DNA of 9,283 nucleotides, taken from assembly GCA_965659945.1 (NCBI GenBank), contig CBFHYJ010000063.1, positions 1 through 9,283 of the forward strand, read 5' to 3'. The translations under genes and the position numbers were made by a program. Origin of the DNA: VMDJ01 sp965659945. GTDB taxonomy: Bacteria > Pseudomonadota > Gammaproteobacteria > Chromatiales > Chromatiaceae. Under the pieces are notes generated by a model. It did not search any database and had not been told where the DNA came from. It was given only the letters and a program-made list of their open reading frames with translations. Of this stretch, positions 6,287-9,283 are shown in pieces (the first letter of the stretch is position 1; every line of letters starts with the position of its first letter).

Positions 6287-6832
6287 CTACTCAGTGACAG
6301 TCTTAGGTATATGACGACGCAACACCAGGCTTTGCATGTGCATATCCCGCAGAGCAATTTGATTGCCATCGATTTGGAAGTCATAACGGCTTGCGATCGC
6401 TTTGGGATTTTTAGCCGGTTGTAACCAGATTGCCTCAGAATCTATACGGATGTACAAATCTTGGTGCGTTTTCGCGTCAACATACAGTCGTGCAAGATTT
6501 CCCCGAACCAACATCAGTCCGCCGCGATTGGTCCGCCAGTTACCCTGAAGGTATTGTAAAAGTTGACGTTCGATGGGGATAAAAGGGGGTGCGTAATAGG
6601 GCTGGTTAAACGCTGGATAAGAAAAGTTAGTGCGATTACGGGTCTCAGACAGGGGCTCCAGTCCAGGTGGGAAGTTCCACTGGGGCTGATTGGTACTTTG
6701 CTGCTGATTCAGTTGGGCGAGACCTTTGGTCATACCCTGCATAAGATCACCTACAAAATTGCCCGAGCCACTAGCTGAGACTGAGCTCGCTAAGCTAATG
6801 AATAGGCAAACAATAATGGTGCGGTGCAACAT
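6287..6832 (-). CDS. Unrecognised secreted protein with a Q/N/P-rich linker
   Basis: I do not recognise this 181-residue protein. Residues 1-20 form a Sec signal peptide: Arg4, hydrophobic core 6-16, and a likely signal peptidase I cut after VSA at 20. There is no lipobox. The mature part has a short GSGNFVGDLMQGMTKGLAQL helix, then a low-complexity linker rich in Gln, Asn, Pro and Tyr (about 42-88). A C-terminal domain (about 90-175) has alternating hydrophobic residues and begins LQGNWRTNRGG (95-105), suggesting a small beta-barrel or beta-sandwich. This resemblance to lipocalin-like GxW openings is only a loose impression. It is first in a probable two-gene unit with the NDUFA9-like gene. 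The gap 6833-6915 is AT-rich and shared with rsd. ATG 6832 has only a weak, distant GAG upstream. Confidence 0.75.
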   Translation of the reverse strand: MLHRTIIVCLFISLASSVSASGSGNFVGDLMQGMTKGLAQLNQQQSTNQPQWNFPPGLEPLSETRNRTNFSYPAFNQPYYAPPFIPIERQLLQYLQGNWRTNRGGLMLVRGNLARLYVDAKTHQDLYIRIDSEAIWLQPAKNPKAIASRYDFQIDGNQIALRDMHMQSLVLRRHIPKTVTE

Positions 6833-6915
6833 GAATAAGGCTCAAAAATACAACTCTAATTCGTATTTTTCGGTAAAATCTTCCGACAACATAACAAAAG
6901 CAAAGGTCTCTGGAT

Positions 6916-7350
6916 ATGACTGAAAACATGGAAGAAAGACGATCAGGGTCGAACGAGGTCATAGACAAAATGCTCGCCGAGCGAAGTGAGCTACTGGCTA
7001 CTTACTGCGGCCTTGCTGGCGTCACCGTGGGTGACAAGCAAGCCGACGCTGATATTCAACGCTTTTGTGAGATCCTCACCGACTACACCGCTTTTGTGCA
7101 TTTCGAAATCTACGAGCGCATCATTGATGGTCGTGAGCGTCGCCAAGCGGTTAAAGATGAAGCCAAGCGTCTTTACGCGCAGATCACCGAATTGACACAT
7201 ATTCTGCTCGTATTCATTGATGATTTCGCGGATATGACCGGTAATATCGATCGTGAAAAGCTGCATACCGACCTGAATGCATTGGGCGAGGTACTCGCAG
7301 CGCGTTTCGAGCTCGAAGATCAAATCCTCCACGCAGTCCGTGGTGTTTGA
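6916..7350 (+). CDS. rsd: Rsd/AlgQ-family anti-sigma-70 regulator
   Basis: Rsd binds region 4 of the housekeeping sigma-70, lowering its pool and favouring alternative sigma factors as growth slows; the Pseudomonas relative AlgQ also affects alginate and siderophore genes. The 144-residue protein is mostly helical and slightly shorter than E. coli Rsd (158). Family landmarks are SNEVIDKML (12-20), FCEILTDYTAFVHFEIYE (50-67) and the C-terminal ARFELEDQIL (129-138). The E. coli VDRWL motif reads IDKML here, so a conserved tryptophan is missing. The ATG at 6916 has AAAGG nine bases upstream (6902-6906). A TAAAAT at 6874-6879 could be the -10 of its promoter, but no matching -35 is visible, as might suit an alternative holoenzyme; this is a guess. 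The gene lies 71 bases before the Sel1 gene on the same strand. Confidence 0.9.
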   Translation: MTENMEERRSGSNEVIDKMLAERSELLATYCGLAGVTVGDKQADADIQRFCEILTDYTAFVHFEIYERIIDGRERRQAVKDEAKRLYAQITELTHILLVFIDDFADMTGNIDREKLHTDLNALGEVLAARFELEDQILHAVRGV

Positions 7351-7421
7351 GCCGCTTTAACGCAGAAACCGGCTGCCGCTTTGTCTATACTGCCGCGCCT
7401 TACAGGTAGTTAAGTAAACAC

Positions 7422-8027
7422 ATGGCCGAAGAGACTCCCAATACCGTAACGCCAGAGATGCTGGCAAAACTTCGCACCGTGGCCGAAAACGGCGACGCTG
7501 AGGCGCAATTCCGCTTGGGCGTTTTATACGGAAATGGTGAAGGCGTTGAGTTAGATCGCGAGCAAGCGATGGCATGGTTCAAGCAATCCGCTCGCCAAGG
7601 CCATGAAGATGCCTTGATCACCATGGCGTGGATGTATGCGAATGGTTCTGGTGTGGATACCGACGAAGCCAAAGCACGTGAGTTGTATCAATTAGCTGCT
7701 GATCATGGGTCGATTAAAGCCATGTATGTTGTCGGTACTATGTACCGATTTGCGCAATACGGCGCGGAAAAAGACCTCGCCAAGGCAATTCACTATTACA
7801 CCGAAGCGGCTAATAAAAACTTTGGCGCAGCGCAGTTTGCTTTGGGTCGGATGTTGATGGATGGCAAACAAATCGAGCGTGATCCCATCGTGGCACTGCA
7901 ATGGTTGATGTTGGCTGATAGCAACGGTAGTAAGCGTGCTGAAGATTACATTAAGCATTTATTAGCGCAGATGACGCCAGAAGAAATCGAGCACGCGCGT
8001 AGCTCAATGCTAGGTAAAGATAATTAA
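7422..8027 (+). CDS. Sel1-repeat (TPR-like) protein
   Basis: The 201-residue protein consists mainly of four tandem Sel1-like repeats of about 36 residues, starting near residues 25, 62, 98 and 135. Each has the A..QF.LG.(M/L)Y..G.GV..D...A..W(F/Y)..AA..G pattern, clearest in AQFRLGVLYGNGEGV and AQFALGRMLMDGK. Such alpha-solenoids act as protein-binding scaffolds. There is no signal peptide or membrane segment, so a cytoplasmic location is expected. The C-terminal MTPEEIEHARS helix is common at the end of Sel1 proteins. The partner is unknown; its position behind rsd hints at, but does not show, a role in the same control circuit. TATACT at 7386-7391 might be its own -10 box, although no -35 is visible. 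No strong ribosome-binding site precedes the ATG. It converges on slt at an interlocked TTAA. Confidence 0.9.
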   Translation: MAEETPNTVTPEMLAKLRTVAENGDAEAQFRLGVLYGNGEGVELDREQAMAWFKQSARQGHEDALITMAWMYANGSGVDTDEAKARELYQLAADHGSIKAMYVVGTMYRFAQYGAEKDLAKAIHYYTEAANKNFGAAQFALGRMLMDGKQIERDPIVALQWLMLADSNGSKRAEDYIKHLLAQMTPEEIEHARSSMLGKDN

Positions 8028-9283
8028 TCTTCCGCTTTCGGTATCGCTTTGATGCGATCACTGAGTCTTGATATCTCTTTGCCACGGCGCTTGTCGTAGA
8101 TCACCATGTAGCTCAAGACACTGCGCACATAACGATGCGTTTCGTGAAAGGGAATCAGTTCAACCCACACATCTGCAGGCAGTTCAGCCTTGCCAAGCCA
8201 TCGATCTACATTCAACGACCCCGCGTTATAGCCTGCAGTAGCAAGAATGATGTTGCCGTCGTATTGCTTACTGAGTTGATTGAGATAAGCGCTGCCCAAA
8301 GAAATATTGGTTTCAGCTTCGAGTAACTGTTTAGTCTTTGGTGCACGTTGGTTCAACATGCCTTTGGCTACGCGTCGCGCTGTCGATGGCATCAATTGCA
8401 TTAAGCCCACTGCGCCGACATGCGAGCGTGCATCTTGACGGAAAGCACTCTCTTGGCGGATCACCGCATAGATCCACGAAGGGTCTAGCTTGAAGTCTTT
8501 TGCTGCCTCATTGATCAGATCATTATGATGCAAAGGGAAACGAAGTTCTAAGTCATCCCAATAGGCTGTTTTGGCAAGCGTGAAGATCGCTTGGTCATGC
8601 CATCCTGCTTCTTCTGCGACCAATGAAGCAGCTTGTAGATCGCCGTTCACTAAGCCTTTTGTGGCGTAATTCCATTCGCGACGCGCATCGATAAAACGCT
8701 TATGCTCATGCAGTTCAATGGCGCGTTGAATACCTTGGTTGTTCTTTTGCTTATCCAGTGAGAGTTGGCTCACCGGTGTATCGGTATGCGCTAAGTGATA
8801 GGGCTTTTTGGCAATATCTGCAGCAAGGAAACCATAATAAGAGCGCTCATTAGCAAGCAGCTCAAAACCTAGCTTTGCTTTGGTGGTTTGGCCGGTTTCT
8901 TGATACGCCCGTGCAAGCCAGTATTGCCAGACTTCTTTGCTTGGTACTTTCTCTAGCAGCATGATGACTTGCGACCAATTGGAATGAACCAAGGCAGAGC
9001 GTAATTTTGCCGTGAGTAAACGCTCATCATCAGCTGCCAAGGGCAGAGTTTGCACAAAGGTAAACGCACGAGGGTCTTTCTCGCGCTCGAGCATTAAGCC
9101 TAAATAACGTTCGGTGGGGGTGATTAAGTCCTCGGCAAAACGAAACTTGGCTTTTAGCTTTTGCCAATGCTCCAGTGCCTCGAGTGGTTTTTTTACAGAT
9201 AAGCGCTTGATCGTATGCGCCATGATTTGATCGCGATACGGATGCGGCTTGGTGTATTTATACAGTCGCTTAGCTAAGTTTGG
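8024..9283 (-). CDS. slt: Soluble lytic murein transglycosylase Slt, N-terminus beyond the window
   Basis: Slt70-type enzymes cleave the MurNAc-GlcNAc bond of periplasmic peptidoglycan, releasing 1,6-anhydro muropeptides. The reading frame stays open to the right edge, so 419 residues are visible. By comparison with E. coli Slt (645 aa with signal) roughly a third, including the signal peptide, lies outside. An ATG at 9223 is internal and should not be taken as the start. The visible part covers the end of the helical U-domain superhelix, a linker, and the C-terminal lysozyme-like domain. The catalytic Glu is in RQESAF, codon 8450-8452. It is followed by VGAVGLMQLMPSTA, ETNISLGSAYLNQL, AGYNAGSLNVDRWLG and the ETHRYVRSVL segment, all typical of GH23 family 1A. 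The gene converges on the Sel1 gene with interlocked stops at 8024-8027. Nothing suggests inactivation. Confidence 0.95.
   Translation of the reverse strand, partial: PNLAKRLYKYTKPHPYRDQIMAHTIKRLSVKKPLEALEHWQKLKAKFRFAEDLITPTERYLGLMLEREKDPRAFTFVQTLPLAADDERLLTAKLRSALVHSNWSQVIMLLEKVPSKEVWQYWLARAYQETGQTTKAKLGFELLANERSYYGFLAADIAKKPYHLAHTDTPVSQLSLDKQKNNQGIQRAIELHEHKRFIDARREWNYATKGLVNGDLQAASLVAEEAGWHDQAIFTLAKTAYWDDLELRFPLHHNDLINEAAKDFKLDPSWIYAVIRQESAFRQDARSHVGAVGLMQLMPSTARRVAKGMLNQRAPKTKQLLEAETNISLGSAYLNQLSKQYDGNIILATAGYNAGSLNVDRWLGKAELPADVWVELIPFHETHRYVRSVLSYMVIYDKRRGKEISRLSDRIKAIPKAED

Noticed and set aside
6991..7332. 113-residue minus-strand reading frame opposite rsd
   Set aside because: It lies wholly within rsd, whose protein is clearly conserved; nothing independent supports translation of the other strand.
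7362..7377. Possible terminator stem (GCAG/CTGC) after rsd
   Set aside because: The stem is only four base pairs and is not followed by a run of T, so it does not support a rho-independent terminator.
7351..7382. Direct repeat GCCGCTTT (7351-7358 and 7375-7382) between rsd and the Sel1 gene
   Set aside because: Two eight-base copies in a short GC-rich gap are expected by chance often enough; there is no third copy and no clear relation to a promoter.
7692..7958. 88-residue minus-strand reading frame inside the Sel1 gene
   Set aside because: It is a shadow of the repetitive Sel1 coding sequence, with no family resemblance or start signal.
9221..9223. ATG 9223 as the true start of slt
   Set aside because: The frame stays open to the window edge with plausible Slt sequence (RLYKYTKPHPYRDQI), there is no signal peptide after this ATG, and the protein would lack about a third of the family length.
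1..9283. Mobile element, CRISPR, tRNA/rRNA, phage defence or biosynthetic cluster
   Set aside because: I looked on both strands for tandem repeats, transposase or integrase motifs, tRNA-like cloverleaf arms and defence-type domains and saw none; almost all sequence is accounted for by twelve intact or edge-cut chromosomal genes of even composition.

Overview
This window looks like ordinary chromosomal housekeeping DNA from a gammaproteobacterium. The evidence is the order tsaD-plsY-folB-folK, which established knowledge places beside the divergent rpsU gene in Pseudomonas-like genomes, together with an Rsd/AlgQ anti-sigma-70 protein (a gammaproteobacterial family) and a Slt70-type lytic transglycosylase. 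By eye, base composition is near 50% GC and uniform throughout. I see no sign of mobile DNA, tRNA, rRNA or CRISPR. I cannot name the genus.

Layout, left to right. Positions 1-80 hold a probable leftward promoter, perhaps for an off-window rpsU, and the tsaD ribosome-binding site. tsaD (+, tRNA t6A synthesis) converges on plsY (-, first acyl transfer to glycerol-3-phosphate). Next is a folate pair, folB-folK (+), which converges on a PTR1-like pteridine reductase (-). A divergent AT-rich gap follows. Then a MidA/NDUFAF7-type methyltransferase (+) overlaps an unrecognised outer-membrane-type lipoprotein gene. These converge on an NDUFA9-like SDR-fold protein (-), which lies behind an unrecognised secreted protein (-). 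The last block is rsd (+) and a Sel1-repeat protein (+), converging on slt (-), whose 5' end runs off the right edge.

The genes form eight strand blocks with seven strand switches among twelve genes. Coding density is very high: the longest gap between coding regions is 84 bases. Three of the four convergent junctions end with two TAA stop codons interlocked in one TTAA. The fourth is separated by one base.

Working links are modest. FolB, the divergent FolK and the pteridine reductase form a pterin/folate cluster. The MidA-like and NDUFA9-like proteins are both bacterial relatives of mitochondrial complex I factors. Rsd points to growth-phase control of sigma-70. I do not see a new defence, mobile or biosynthetic system. 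The items most worth following are the two unrecognised envelope proteins, the FolK active-site substitutions, and the interlocked stop codons.
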